Shown: positions 41,043-49,396, counted from the first letter of the stretch. The stretch: DNA of 64,000 nt from Vagococcus_D sp963518325 (GCF_963518325.1 NZ_CAUQJB010000001.1:310001-374000), one strand, 5' to 3'. Notes: generated by a model from the sequence alone, not told the origin. A program made the numbers and translations.

Positions 41043-41789
41043 TTACAGTGACAGGTAATACCTTAACGTCATCAATGATGTGAATAAGACCACAAAGAAA
41101 ATGGTTACAACTACCAGGTTCTCTCTAATGAAATTCAATCCTAAGCCCACATTGGGAATCGAATAAATCACTTTCCCAACAACTTGATCACCTTGAATCG
41201 GAATGTCCGATCCCGTATTAGCATCCCCTTGAGTCTTAATAAATGCTTCTTTCTCATCTTTTTTACCTTCATCAATGTCGATAATTCTATGAGTCAAATA
41301 CGCATCTGTATTTTTTCTCGACGGATAAAAAGTGATAATATCATCCTTCTTTAACTTCGATGGTATCTCTCGTTCTAATATAATAATAGCTCCCCGACTA
41401 AAACCATCCGTAAAAGCCACACCTTTAGTTGGTGCCATTGAATTTGTTAAGACTGTCATAAAACGATAACCAAAAAAATCTTTTTTAGGGTTGTCATTAA
41501 AATTGAAAAAAATTGCACCTATAAATAGTACCAGCAATGCGCCATAAAACAATAAATTACTTATCATAGAAAAAACTGGCTTACTTTCAACTTGTTCATC
41601 ACTCCTCTTTTTTATAATCTGAGAGGCAGTTTTCGACTGTTTCCTTTTTTTCTTGTTGCCTTTCTTTTTTCCCTTGGGCAACGTCGACTTTGTTGAATGG
41701 CGATCTGTTTTTCGTTTACGTTTTGTTTTAATCTTCTTTGGACAGTCTGTTTTCACTACCAACGGATCTTTTTCGTCCATTTTCCCCAT
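41043..41789 (-). CDS. sipW: SipW-type (ER-type) signal peptidase I with a basic N-terminal extension
   Basis: This 248-residue membrane serine protease removes signal peptides from fibre subunits. The catalytic serine is in NSMAP (117), and LTHRI (His167) replaces the lysine of ordinary signal peptidases, the mark of the SipW/ER group. A conserved GDANTGSD lies near residue 194. Membrane helices are at about 74-95 and 222-243. Unusually, residues 1-70 form a very basic cytoplasmic tail (KTKRKRK, KGKKKGNKKKRK). It is the first gene of the locus; the BsaA-like substrates follow. Confidence 0.9.
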   Translation of the reverse strand: MGKMDEKDPLVVKTDCPKKIKTKRKRKTDRHSTKSTLPKGKKKGNKKKRKQSKTASQIIKKRSDEQVESKPVFSMISNLLFYGALLVLFIGAIFFNFNDNPKKDFFGYRFMTVLTNSMAPTKGVAFTDGFSRGAIIILEREIPSKLKKDDIITFYPSRKNTDAYLTHRIIDIDEGKKDEKEAFIKTQGDANTGSDIPIQGDQVVGKVIYSIPNVGLGLNFIRENLVVVTIFFVVLFTSLMTLRYYLSL

Positions 41790-41832
41790 TTATTGACCAC
41801 CCTACTTTTACTAACTAACATGCTATGCCTTA

Positions 41833-41849
41833 TAAATGATAATCATTTA
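41833..41849 (-). promoter_or_regulatory. Fur-like 17-bp palindrome upstream of sipW
   Basis: TAAATGAT-A-ATCATTTA is a perfect 8-1-8 palindrome resembling Fur/PerR-type boxes (TGATAAT-N-ATTATCA). It lies 44 bases before the sipW start. Metal-dependent control is inference, and no clean -35/-10 pair is visible around it. Confidence 0.55.
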
Positions 41850-41898
41850 GCAAAGACATCAAGTTCTAAATATCACCATATCACTATTTTTTATCTAA

Positions 41899-41949
41899 TC
41901 AACTCCTTTTTTCACTATTTATCTGCATAAATTTTATAAAATTATTCAT
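41899..41949 (-). CDS. Candidate 16-residue upstream ORF in the sipW leader
   Basis: AGGAG lies 6 bases before an ATG that opens MNNFIKFMQINSEKRS and stop. It is between the structured part of the leader and sipW, where a leader peptide could act. No similar peptide is known to me. The good spacing is the only support. Confidence 0.35.
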   Translation of the reverse strand: MNNFIKFMQINSEKRS

Positions 41950-41984
41950 TAACTACTCCTGAAAAATAAATTAATAGGAAATTA

Positions 41985-42070
41985 GCAAGGTCCTCCAGAG
42001 AGGTTCACCTTTAGATTACCTTAAGGACCACCTTTATTTATGAACAAAAAAAAAGATCTTTTTTTTATAA
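41985..42070 (-). promoter_or_regulatory. Structured segment of the sipW leader
   Basis: On the minus strand AAAGGTG occurs twice. GGTCCT and AGGACC (about 41989-42029) can close a stem-loop around them, and an A/T palindrome (A8-GATC-T8, about 42046-42066) lies just upstream. The region from 41790 to 42163 has no long ORF. It may be a cis-acting RNA or contain a promoter, but I cannot match it to a known class. Confidence 0.35.
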
Positions 42071-42163
42071 AAAATTCTTATCAAGACGGTTCATAATAGA
42101 TAGTTAAAACGAAAAAGCGCTGATCATTTCAGGTTTTTACTGCCTTGTCATGTTAGTTAACCT

Positions 42164-42203
42164 AAAAAAGCAGTGCCCCCTCCATAAGGAGGAGGCACTG
42201 CTT
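42164..42203 (-). terminator. Intrinsic terminator of phoP-phoR
   Basis: AAAGCAGTGCC plus CCTCC and the matching GGAGG plus GGCACTGCTTT form a long stem, followed by TTTTTTAGG on the minus strand, just after the kinase stop. Confidence 0.9.
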
Positions 42204-42208
42204 TCACT

Positions 42209-43972
42209 TTATTTAAATGGAAAATTAACACTAACTTTAGTCCCTTCGCCTAAGGAGCTCTCCAATTTAATTTGCCCTTTCAATAATTTGGCGTAATGAC
42301 TGACGATCGATAGACCTAAGCCAGAGCCACCAATATTTCGCTGACGTGATTTACTGACTCGGTAAAAACGTTCAAAAATGCGACTCTGATCCTCTTCAGA
42401 AATCCCCACACCTGTATCCATCACACTAAAAATCAATTCCTGATCTTTAGTCCGCAAGCTGATGTGAATTTTCCCTTGATTTTCGGTATAATCCACGGCA
42501 TTTTCCAGTAAATTTTTAACGACGGGTTGAAAATAATCTGATGGGACTTCTTTATTGGTCACATCGTCCAAGCCTAAGGTCACCTTTAATTCTTTGGACT
42601 CAATCTTACTTTGATACCGTGCCATTTCCTCTTCAATAATGCTGACTGGGGATACAAAGGCAATGTCTTTCTCGGCCAGACTGGTTTCTGTCCGCAACAG
42701 CAACAAAATATTTTGAATTAAGCCATATAGGCGGTTAGCCTCAGATTGAATGATTTCCAAAAAGTCCTTGGCGACTTCTTTCTCGTTTAACGCGCCGTCT
42801 AGCAAGGTCTCTGTAAACCCAATAATTGAGGTAGTTGGAGTCTTTAATTCATGGGAGATATTGCTGATAAAATCTTGATGAATCAGCTCCATTTGTCGAA
42901 TATCGGTTATATCATAGACAATTCCAACATACTCTTTTTGTTTTTGATTATCTGGCTGTAAAATTCGCAAGACGACATTTAAATCCTTTTCCAGAGGGGT
43001 TTGCAAGTGTATTTCCGCCTGCAATTCCTGTCCCTCTTGTTTGACCCGCTCAACCAGTTTCTGCATCTCCTCATCGCTAAACCAAAGCTGATACGAGATT
43101 CCATTTGCCAGTGGCTCATGGGGATTAAACAACTGATGCATCGTTGGGTTGGCAGAGACGATTTCCAAATCACTATTCATAATGAACACTCCAATATTCA
43201 AGCTTTCCAAAAGAAATTGCAGCTTTTCTTCGTTAAAGAGTTGTTGATAATAGAGTTGATTGGTCTCTCGCATCAAGCGATTGACCGATTGATAGAGTTG
43301 ATTCCATTCTGCCGAACTTGTATCCAGTTCCTGTTTTTTTTCTGGATGGTCAATGGCTTCTTGTAAGGCTGGTAAGACGAAACGCAGAGGCTCGTTAGTT
43401 TGCCGAATAAAATAAAACAATAAAAACATAATAGCCCCAACTAAGATAATAAATACCACTGAAATCACTTGTTGGAACTGGCGAATACTGTCGGAAAAGC
43501 CAGTGTATTTTTCTGACAACCGCAGCACACCAATTAATTCGCCATTACGATAGATTGGCTTTGCCACATACAATAGTTTTTCCCCAATGGTTTTACTTTC
43601 CCGCAAAGCGGAGCCTTGTGAAGCTTTGCCAGATAAAACAGCTTGAACTTCAGGTCGTTTGCTGCGAGTGCCGATGGCCTCCTTCTCATGGGAAGAATCG
43701 TAAATGATCAAGCCACCTTTACTAAGCAAGGTTAAACGCTCATTTTTACCAATCAAATAAGCTAAGTCATCCTCTTTTCCAAAGGCTTGCAAGTCGCTCT
43801 TTTCTTTCAACATAAGAGCAATCATCAAATCGATTTCATTGGCTAGTTTAGTCGTTTGCTGACTGATAATTTCCCGATTAAAAAAACGATTAGTAAAAAT
43901 TGCCCCCCCTAAACAGAGGGCAATAAAACTAATCACAATGACTATTTTTTTGAAATGTTGAGGTTTATTCAT
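42209..43972 (-). CDS. phoR: PhoR-type sensor histidine kinase
   Basis: This membrane kinase of about 587 residues has two membrane helices (near residues 10-28 and 160-185) around an extracellular sensor domain. HAMP-like and PAS segments follow. The H-box FISNISHELKTPTTS has the phosphorylated His near residue 372, with ATPase motifs NLLENAVDYT and DTGVGISEEDQSRIFERFYR. The start chosen overlaps the phoP stop and follows AGGAG by 10 bases. With PstS and PhoP adjacent, it most likely senses phosphate limitation (PnpS/PhoR type). Confidence 0.9.
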   Translation of the reverse strand: MNKPQHFKKIVIVISFIALCLGGAIFTNRFFNREIISQQTTKLANEIDLMIALMLKEKSDLQAFGKEDDLAYLIGKNERLTLLSKGGLIIYDSSHEKEAIGTRSKRPEVQAVLSGKASQGSALRESKTIGEKLLYVAKPIYRNGELIGVLRLSEKYTGFSDSIRQFQQVISVVFIILVGAIMFLLFYFIRQTNEPLRFVLPALQEAIDHPEKKQELDTSSAEWNQLYQSVNRLMRETNQLYYQQLFNEEKLQFLLESLNIGVFIMNSDLEIVSANPTMHQLFNPHEPLANGISYQLWFSDEEMQKLVERVKQEGQELQAEIHLQTPLEKDLNVVLRILQPDNQKQKEYVGIVYDITDIRQMELIHQDFISNISHELKTPTTSIIGFTETLLDGALNEKEVAKDFLEIIQSEANRLYGLIQNILLLLRTETSLAEKDIAFVSPVSIIEEEMARYQSKIESKELKVTLGLDDVTNKEVPSDYFQPVVKNLLENAVDYTENQGKIHISLRTKDQELIFSVMDTGVGISEEDQSRIFERFYRVSKSRQRNIGGSGLGLSIVSHYAKLLKGQIKLESSLGEGTKVSVNFPFK

Positions 43973-44684
43973 TGGCTGTCGGCTCCTGAAATTTGTAACC
44001 AAACCCACGAATAGTGATTAAATAATTAGGGTTCTTAGGATCATCTTCGATTTTTTCCCGTAAATGACTGACGTGAATGTCAACGGTTCGCGAATTATTG
44101 TATAACTCATCTTGCCAGACACGTTGGATCAAGGTGTCTCGGTCAATCACACGGTTCTTTCGTTCCATGAAATAGACGAGTAATTCAAATTCTTTTTTCG
44201 TTAAGGTCAGCTCTTGTCCGGCTTTGCTCACCACATATTGCTGAGGATAGGCCAGCAGCAAGCCAACTTCCACTTTCTCATTGACCAGCTCGCTCTCTTC
44301 GGGGGGCGTTGAAGGAGCTGGTGTCATGCGACGGTAAACCGCCCGCATTCGTGCCAGTAATTCACGTGGACTAAAGGGTTTGGTTAAATAATCATCTGCA
44401 CCAATTTCCAAGCCGATGATTTTATCGACTACTTCATCCTTGGCCGTCAGCATTAAGATGGGGGTCTCGATATGTTGTTGGCGTAGTTTTTTAGTGACTT
44501 CAAAACCATCTAACTTGGGCAACATCAAGTCCAGGACAATAAAGTCAAAGTCTTGATTTGTTGCCATTTCCACAGCTTGTTGACCATCAAAGGCAACCTC
44601 AACTTCCAATCCTTCTTTCTCCAAATTATACTTCAGGAGCGTGGTAATCGAAGGTTCGTCATCTACAACTAAAATTTTCTTCAT
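43965..44684 (-). CDS. phoP: PhoP-type OmpR-family response regulator
   Basis: This 239-residue protein has a receiver domain with acidic pocket VVDDEPS, phospho-acceptor Asp near residue 53 in FIVLDLMLPK, and conserved LTAKDE. A winged-helix DNA-binding domain (about 135-235, LTLTKKEFELLVYF, SRTVDIHVSHLREKIE) follows. It pairs with the overlapping kinase gene. Its likely target is the Pho-box-like repeat upstream of pstS. Confidence 0.92.
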   Translation of the reverse strand: MKKILVVDDEPSITTLLKYNLEKEGLEVEVAFDGQQAVEMATNQDFDFIVLDLMLPKLDGFEVTKKLRQQHIETPILMLTAKDEVVDKIIGLEIGADDYLTKPFSPRELLARMRAVYRRMTPAPSTPPEESELVNEKVEVGLLLAYPQQYVVSKAGQELTLTKKEFELLVYFMERKNRVIDRDTLIQRVWQDELYNNSRTVDIHVSHLREKIEDDPKNPNYLITIRGFGYKFQEPTANE

Positions 44685-44841
44685 TCAAGGCTTTCCTTTC
44701 ATCAACTATTTCGCTGATATAGTTATCGTCCAGTACGTTTACCACCTAGTGATTGGTTATTGCTAAAATGACCTTTCGACACAATCACTATTCTTCGATT
44801 TTTATTATAACACAGGGCCTCTTATTCGCTTACTAAAAGAC

Positions 44842-45729
44842 TTATTTCACCACCCCGTCTAATCCACGCTCTACTTTCATAGATGTAATTGGGATGTAAT
44901 TTAATTGCTCCACCACATTCTTTTGAACATCATCTGTTAAAATATACTCGATAAAGGCTGTGACTTCTTTTGGAGCGTCTTTAGCCGTATACATGTGCTC
45001 ATAAGACCAAATTTTCCAAGAGTTATCAGCAACATTTTCCGGTGTAGGTTTAACATCGTCCACAGATAAGCCTAGAAGACCTTCATCAATGTATGAGAAT
45101 GCTAGGTAACTAATGGCACCTGGTGTTTCCGCCACAATTTTGCGAACTGTACCTGATGAATCTTGTTCTTGAGAGCTAACAGGTTGTTTGCCATCCATCG
45201 CCCATTTTTCAAAGGTTGCACGAGTTCCACTACCTGCCGCTCGGTTAACGACTAAAATTTCTTGATCTTTGCCGCCTACTTCTTTCCAGTTCTTAATTTT
45301 CCCAGTAAAGATATCTACTAATTGAGCTGAGGTTATATTGGTTACGCCAACCTCTTTATTGGCGACTGGTGCAATACCAACTACGGCAATTTGATGATCA
45401 GTTAAGGCATCCGCATCGATTCCGTCTTTTTCTTCAGCATAAATATCTGAATTACCGATTTCCACCGCTCCAGTTGAGACTTGACTCAAGCCAGTACCAC
45501 TACCGCCTCCTTGAACTTCAATTGAATAATTAGGATTATCTGTTTGATAAATGTCAGCAATATTTTCAACTAAGGGTTGTAAGGCTGTTGAACCGACTGC
45601 TGTTATTTCAACTTTCTTTGAGCTTGTGCTACTCGCTGAGCTGTCGCTGGATTTGGTAGCAGATGACCCACAACCTGCTGCAATAAGTAAAACACCGCTA
45701 AATAAAATGGTTAAAGCTATTTTTTTCAT
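44842..45729 (-). CDS. pstS: Phosphate-binding lipoprotein PstS
   Basis: This is the substrate-binding protein of the high-affinity phosphate ABC importer. From the ATG 7 bases after GGAG it has 295 residues, with lipobox LIAAGC (Cys20), a serine-rich linker, and phosphate-site motifs AVGSTALQPL and AAGSGTRATF. A longer in-frame ORF exists but lacks a ribosome binding site. pstC/A/B are not adjacent; the two-component genes follow instead. TTTACA repeats upstream suggest PhoP control. Confidence 0.92.
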   Translation of the reverse strand: MKKIALTILFSGVLLIAAGCGSSATKSSDSSASSTSSKKVEITAVGSTALQPLVENIADIYQTDNPNYSIEVQGGGSGTGLSQVSTGAVEIGNSDIYAEEKDGIDADALTDHQIAVVGIAPVANKEVGVTNITSAQLVDIFTGKIKNWKEVGGKDQEILVVNRAAGSGTRATFEKWAMDGKQPVSSQEQDSSGTVRKIVAETPGAISYLAFSYIDEGLLGLSVDDVKPTPENVADNSWKIWSYEHMYTAKDAPKEVTAFIEYILTDDVQKNVVEQLNYIPITSMKVERGLDGVVK

Positions 45730-45823
45730 ATTTTTTTCTCCTTCAACATTTGAGTTATTAGTCCCAGTAATTGGCGACGTTTCTCTATCTTTTATCTTTT
45801 TTGTTACATCTGGTAACACACTT

Positions 45824-45878
45824 AGAATAACAACTTATTGTAAAGGGAATTCACGGTTAATTGTAAAATTGATGTAAA
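45824..45878 (-). promoter_or_regulatory. pstS promoter with Pho-box-like TTTACA repeats
   Basis: On the minus strand TTTACA occurs at 45873-45878 and 45862-45867 (11-bp period) and again at 45839-45844, about two turns further. This matches PhoP sites of Firmicutes. TATTCT at 45824-45829 is a plausible -10. Confidence 0.75.
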
Positions 45879-45976
45879 GTTATGGGGATTTACCTTATTT
45901 TTACAAAAAGACTTGCCTAGTCCCTTACATAATTGGTACCATTAACTATAAAAACCGATAAAAGTGAGGTCATAAC

Positions 45977-46813
45977 ATGACAAAAATAGCTTTATTATCC
46001 GATGTTCACGGTAACCAAACGGCACTGGAAGCTGTTGTAGCAGATGCTTTAGCTGAAAGTGTTACAGAGTTTTGGTTTATTGGCGACTTGATCATGCCAG
46101 GTCCTGGAGCCAGCCAATTGTTTACCATGCTAAAGGAACTTAACTTGACCGTATTTGTAAAGGGAAACTGGGAAGACTGCTTTTTAGAAGGGATTGCCGG
46201 CGAGATCGATGTAACCCGTCCCACCGATATTTACATTGCCAGATTGGCTCATTTTCAGTTTGAATGTCTAAGTGATAGTGATATTTCTTTCATTAAAGAT
46301 CTTCCCCTCCATGTAACTCGTCAGGTAAATGGCTTAAGTGTCGGCATTTCCCATAATTTACCAACTAAAAATTACGGACCGGCACTGATGCCCAGTGCCT
46401 CTCAAAACGCTTTTGATGAGTTGCTTACTGACAAATTGGATATTGCAGTCTATGGTCACGTTCATCATCCGCTAATGCGATACAGCAATCAAGATCAATT
46501 GATTATTAACCCCGGATCTGTCGGGCAGCCTTTTGCCAAATGGCATGCACTAGGAAGAGACTTGCGAGCACAGTACGCCATCTTAACCATTGACGGGGGC
46601 TTAGCTGAAGTCCATTATAAGAAAGTTAATTATGACGTTGACCGTGAAATCCAACTTGCCAAACAAGCTAATTTGCCTTATGTTGAACTTTACCAACTGC
46701 AATTAGAAACTGGCAAAACCCATACTCATGATACGGAACGTTTATGGGAAATCAACCAACGCTTTGATTACGTCAGAGATGTCGAAACTTTTTTCGCTAA
46801 AAATAAACAGTGA
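45977..46813 (+). CDS. Calcineurin-like metallophosphoesterase
   Basis: This 278-residue protein has the two-metal phosphoesterase motifs: ALLSDVHGNQTALEAV (Asp-x-His), FIGDLIMPGPG (Gly-Asp), VKGNWED (Gly-Asn), and VYGHVHHP plus INPGSVGQP near the C-terminal half. These are typical of the YfcE/MJ0936-like group. It hydrolyses a phosphate mono- or diester of unknown identity. The start follows GTGAGGTCATAAC. It is divergent from pstS, so a link to phosphate supply is possible but unproven. Confidence 0.88.
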   Translation: MTKIALLSDVHGNQTALEAVVADALAESVTEFWFIGDLIMPGPGASQLFTMLKELNLTVFVKGNWEDCFLEGIAGEIDVTRPTDIYIARLAHFQFECLSDSDISFIKDLPLHVTRQVNGLSVGISHNLPTKNYGPALMPSASQNAFDELLTDKLDIAVYGHVHHPLMRYSNQDQLIINPGSVGQPFAKWHALGRDLRAQYAILTIDGGLAEVHYKKVNYDVDREIQLAKQANLPYVELYQLQLETGKTHTHDTERLWEINQRFDYVRDVETFFAKNKQ

Positions 46814-46840
46814 GGCCCTTTTTTGCCTTACTGCTTTTTA
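46808..46840 (+). terminator. Intrinsic terminator of the metallophosphoesterase gene
   Basis: CAGTGAGGC and GCCTTACTG pair across the stop codon with one mismatch, followed by CTTTTTA. Confidence 0.75.
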
Positions 46841-46878
46841 ATACACAGGCTTTTAAAGAATGGATGAAAATGACTACA

Positions 46879-46909
46879 GAAAAAAGAACCCAAAACTCTG
46901 GATTCTTTC
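46879..46909 (-). terminator. Intrinsic terminator of ddh
   Basis: AAAGAATCC and GGGTTCTTT form an imperfect stem, followed by T on the minus strand, just after the ddh stop codon. Confidence 0.7.
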
Positions 46910-46917
46910 AGTAACTT

Positions 46918-47889
46918 CTATAGTAATTCAGCACGTAGTTCTTCAACTGGTTTTGGTGACAAGTAGCTCGGCGCAATGTCCAATACTGTATGAGCACCAT
47001 ATTTACCTTCTTTTGCCAATTTAACACATGCTCTAGCATAAGCAACTAGGACGCTGGCTGTAAACTCTGGATTGCTATCCAGTTTTAATGAATATTCAAT
47101 CACTTGATGAGAGTTTTCATGGGTTGTCCCAGTATGTATGACCGTCCCACCATGAGGCATTTTTTTATGATTAGCGTTTAGTTCTTCTTGAGAAATAAAA
47201 TTAACTTCAGTTTCATAATCAGCAAAATAATTCGGCATCGTTGTAATCGTCGCTGTTAGTTGGTCCTTATCCACACCATCTGCCACCACTACAAAACATT
47301 GACGGAAGTGTTTGTCCCGAGTTGTCAGTGATAACCTTTCACCAGCTTTAAGACGGGTGATAACCTCTTCATTAGGAATAGTATATTGTGTGGCGTCAAT
47401 TACTCCTGGAATACGGCGCAAGGCATCTGAATGGCCTTGACTAACCCCTTTCCCCCAAAAAGTCGTTGTTTCACCTTGGGGCAAAATACTCTGAGCATAA
47501 AGCCGGTTTAAACTAAATAAACCTGGATCCCAACCTGTTGAAATAACTGAGACTGTGTTATTCTTTTTAGCTACTTGGTCAACGTTGGCAAAATGTTCAG
47601 GAATTAACGCGTGAGTATCGAAACTGTCCACCGTATTAAAATCAGCTGTTAAAGCCGGTGTTTGTTCTGGTAAATCAGTTGCTGATCCACCACATAAGAT
47701 ACAGACATCAATCTGATCTTTCATCTTTAAAACGTCGTCCATAATGTAAACCTTGGCACCATCTGTTTGAACATCTACTGGTTGTCTTCTAGAAAAAACC
47801 CCGACTAGATTCATGTCACTATTTTGTTTAATAGAGCGCTCAACACCGCGACCTAAGTTCCCGTATCCAATAATTGCTACATTAATCAT
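46918..47889 (-). CDS. ddh: meso-Diaminopimelate D-dehydrogenase
   Basis: This NADPH enzyme makes meso-diaminopimelate from tetrahydrodipicolinate in one step, for lysine and cell-wall synthesis. The 323-residue protein has the Rossmann start INVAIIGYGNLGRGVE, the VDSFDTHALIPEHF segment and STGWDPGLFSLNRL, all characteristic of Ddh. HGGTVIHTG follows in the substrate region. Length is normal. It is monocistronic with a strong promoter. Ddh is patchily distributed, and its presence next to unrelated genes may reflect transfer. Confidence 0.93.
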   Translation of the reverse strand: MINVAIIGYGNLGRGVERSIKQNSDMNLVGVFSRRQPVDVQTDGAKVYIMDDVLKMKDQIDVCILCGGSATDLPEQTPALTADFNTVDSFDTHALIPEHFANVDQVAKKNNTVSVISTGWDPGLFSLNRLYAQSILPQGETTTFWGKGVSQGHSDALRRIPGVIDATQYTIPNEEVITRLKAGERLSLTTRDKHFRQCFVVVADGVDKDQLTATITTMPNYFADYETEVNFISQEELNANHKKMPHGGTVIHTGTTHENSHQVIEYSLKLDSNPEFTASVLVAYARACVKLAKEGKYGAHTVLDIAPSYLSPKPVEELRAELL

Positions 47890-47921
47890 TCATTCCACAC
47901 CCTTCATTTTTGACTAACCAA

Positions 47922-47951
47922 ATTATAACACACTCAATCCTGCCCTGACAA
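47922..47951 (-). promoter_or_regulatory. Promoter of ddh
   Basis: TTGTCA, an 18-base spacer and TATAAT on the minus strand lie about 35 bases before the start codon. Confidence 0.75.
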
Positions 47952-48317
47952 AGCTGTTTCGACTATCTTTCTCACCCAAGAAAAGCTACATCACTGACAG
48001 TAAAGTGAGAGTAGATGTGCCATTCGACTTCATTCTCCTACTTTTTTAGAAAGAAACTCAGAAAAAGTAGCAAAAAGTGCTTAGATAAAAATACATCTGA
48101 CTGAATTTGGCTTAACAAAGGATAGGTCATCCTTATTAAAAAATATCATCTAATTTAGCACGCGCTTTCGTGCTAGGTTGTTTTCTATTCAATCATATGC
48201 CTTGAATAAGTAGTTATAGCCAATTCTTTTAGATCCCCCCTTCAAATTACCTCACTTGATAAGAAAATATTTAACCTGCTATTTCTATATTAATTTAATT
48301 ATATTAGATTATCCTTC
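47952..48317. other. Non-coding gap between ddh and the SOS-like operon
   Basis: No ORF with a ribosome binding site was found. TAGCACG-CGCTTT-CGTGCTA at 48156-48175 forms a clean hairpin followed by GGTTGTTTT, a weak terminator candidate on the plus strand. The rest is AT-rich without recognisable signals. Confidence 0.5.
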
Positions 48318-48346
48318 TTGACAAACAGAACAAACGTTCGTATGAT
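48318..48346 (+). promoter_or_regulatory. Promoter with an embedded LexA-box-like palindrome
   Basis: TTGACA at 48318, a 17-base spacer and TATGAT at 48341. GAAC-AAAC-GTTC (48328-48339) in the spacer keeps both half-sites of the Gram-positive SOS operator and overlaps the promoter. Confidence 0.78.
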
Positions 48347-48376
48347 GTTCTTATAAATTAATTAGGAGTGAGGCCT

Positions 48377-48649
48377 TTGAAAACGAATCACATCGGTGTG
48401 GTTGATAACATAAGAGTAATCAAAACTTTTCCAGATATGCTTGTACGATTTACATTAATTACTACTAACGAACTTATCAATTGCATTGTAACTAAAAAAG
48501 AATTAGCACAACAATTGCTGTTTTTGGAAAATAGGCAAACCGAAATTGCTTGCTTTGGTCATGTTAGCAAAACTGACAAACTTGTTATCGACAAAATGAC
48601 GATTAGAAACCCAACTTCATTTCTGATGGCATTCGCCATGCAAGCGTAG
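48377..48649 (+). CDS. Small beta-rich protein under SOS-like control (paralogue of the 20.8 kb gene)
   Basis: The TTG 8 bases after AGGAG gives a 90-residue protein whose N terminus aligns with the paralogue at 20846. An upstream GTG overlaps the ribosome binding site. Predicted strands IGVVDNIRVIK, LVRFTLITTN, LINCIVT and LVIDKMTI match the other copy in order, suggesting one small-barrel family. It is the first gene of a two-gene unit behind a LexA-box-like promoter. The function is unknown; a role in the DNA-damage response is inferred from the promoter only. Confidence 0.7.
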   Translation: MKTNHIGVVDNIRVIKTFPDMLVRFTLITTNELINCIVTKKELAQQLLFLENRQTEIACFGHVSKTDKLVIDKMTIRNPTSFLMAFAMQA

Positions 48650-48659
48650 GTGATTGCAA

Positions 48660-49187
48660 ATGCAATTTATAAAAAAATTAGAACTGGAAAAAGATTTTTT
48701 TGCTCCAAGATATTTTGCCAAACACACTAAAAAGTTCCGGCGGTTATCAGCTGAGAAAAAAATTATCGAAAGTATCAGCTACAACCTATGGTCTTTCTCA
48801 AGTTCAAAGATACCTATCGGAGCTGCTCTTATCCCTACAAGTAAAGCTAACCATATGCTTTTATTTAGCTTAGAAAAGACTGAGGTATTAAGCACTGTGC
48901 CTTTTAGATTTGAAAGATACCTTAAAGTTAACGAGATAACTATTGATAAGTTAATTCCTAATCAGGCTCTTTATGTATCATTTGAGGAGATAGATAGACA
49001 ATACAACAATATGTAAAAGGTTGAAAATGGTTGTTTAATTGACGATTCTGAAAACTATGAATTGTTTTATAACATTATCACTAAAGATGCTGTCAGAATA
49101 TTTGAGTTAAACACCTATCAATCCAATATTGATATCAATTTAACCAACAAAACTATTCAATTTCTTCAACTGCAACATGAAGATTAA
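48660..49187 (+). pseudogene. Second gene of the SOS-like unit, interrupted by an in-frame stop
   Basis: From the ATG 7 bases after AGGTG the frame runs 118 codons (MQFIKKLELEKDFFAPRYF at the start) to TAA at 49014-49016. It then continues in the same frame for 56 more codons (VENGCLIDDSENYELFYNII, ending QLQHED) to a second TAA at 49185. The continuation has the same composition as the first part, so the original product was about 175 residues. It may be a recent nonsense mutation, a sequencing error or readthrough. No family is recognised. Confidence 0.7.
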
Positions 49188-49396
49188 TCTTTCATTTCAA
49201 AGCCCAATATTCTAAGGTTTTTTCATTATTTTAAGTGCTCACAAGTTCTATTAATTTCCCTTTACTACAAAAAAGTAAGACCCTGTTACCTATTTCGATG
49301 TAGAATCGCTCTAATTCTAGTTATAGTTAATTCATCAAGTAACGCACAGGAAGCACTAGAAAGGTTAGATTCCCCTGACAAAATGAAAGTAGAAAT

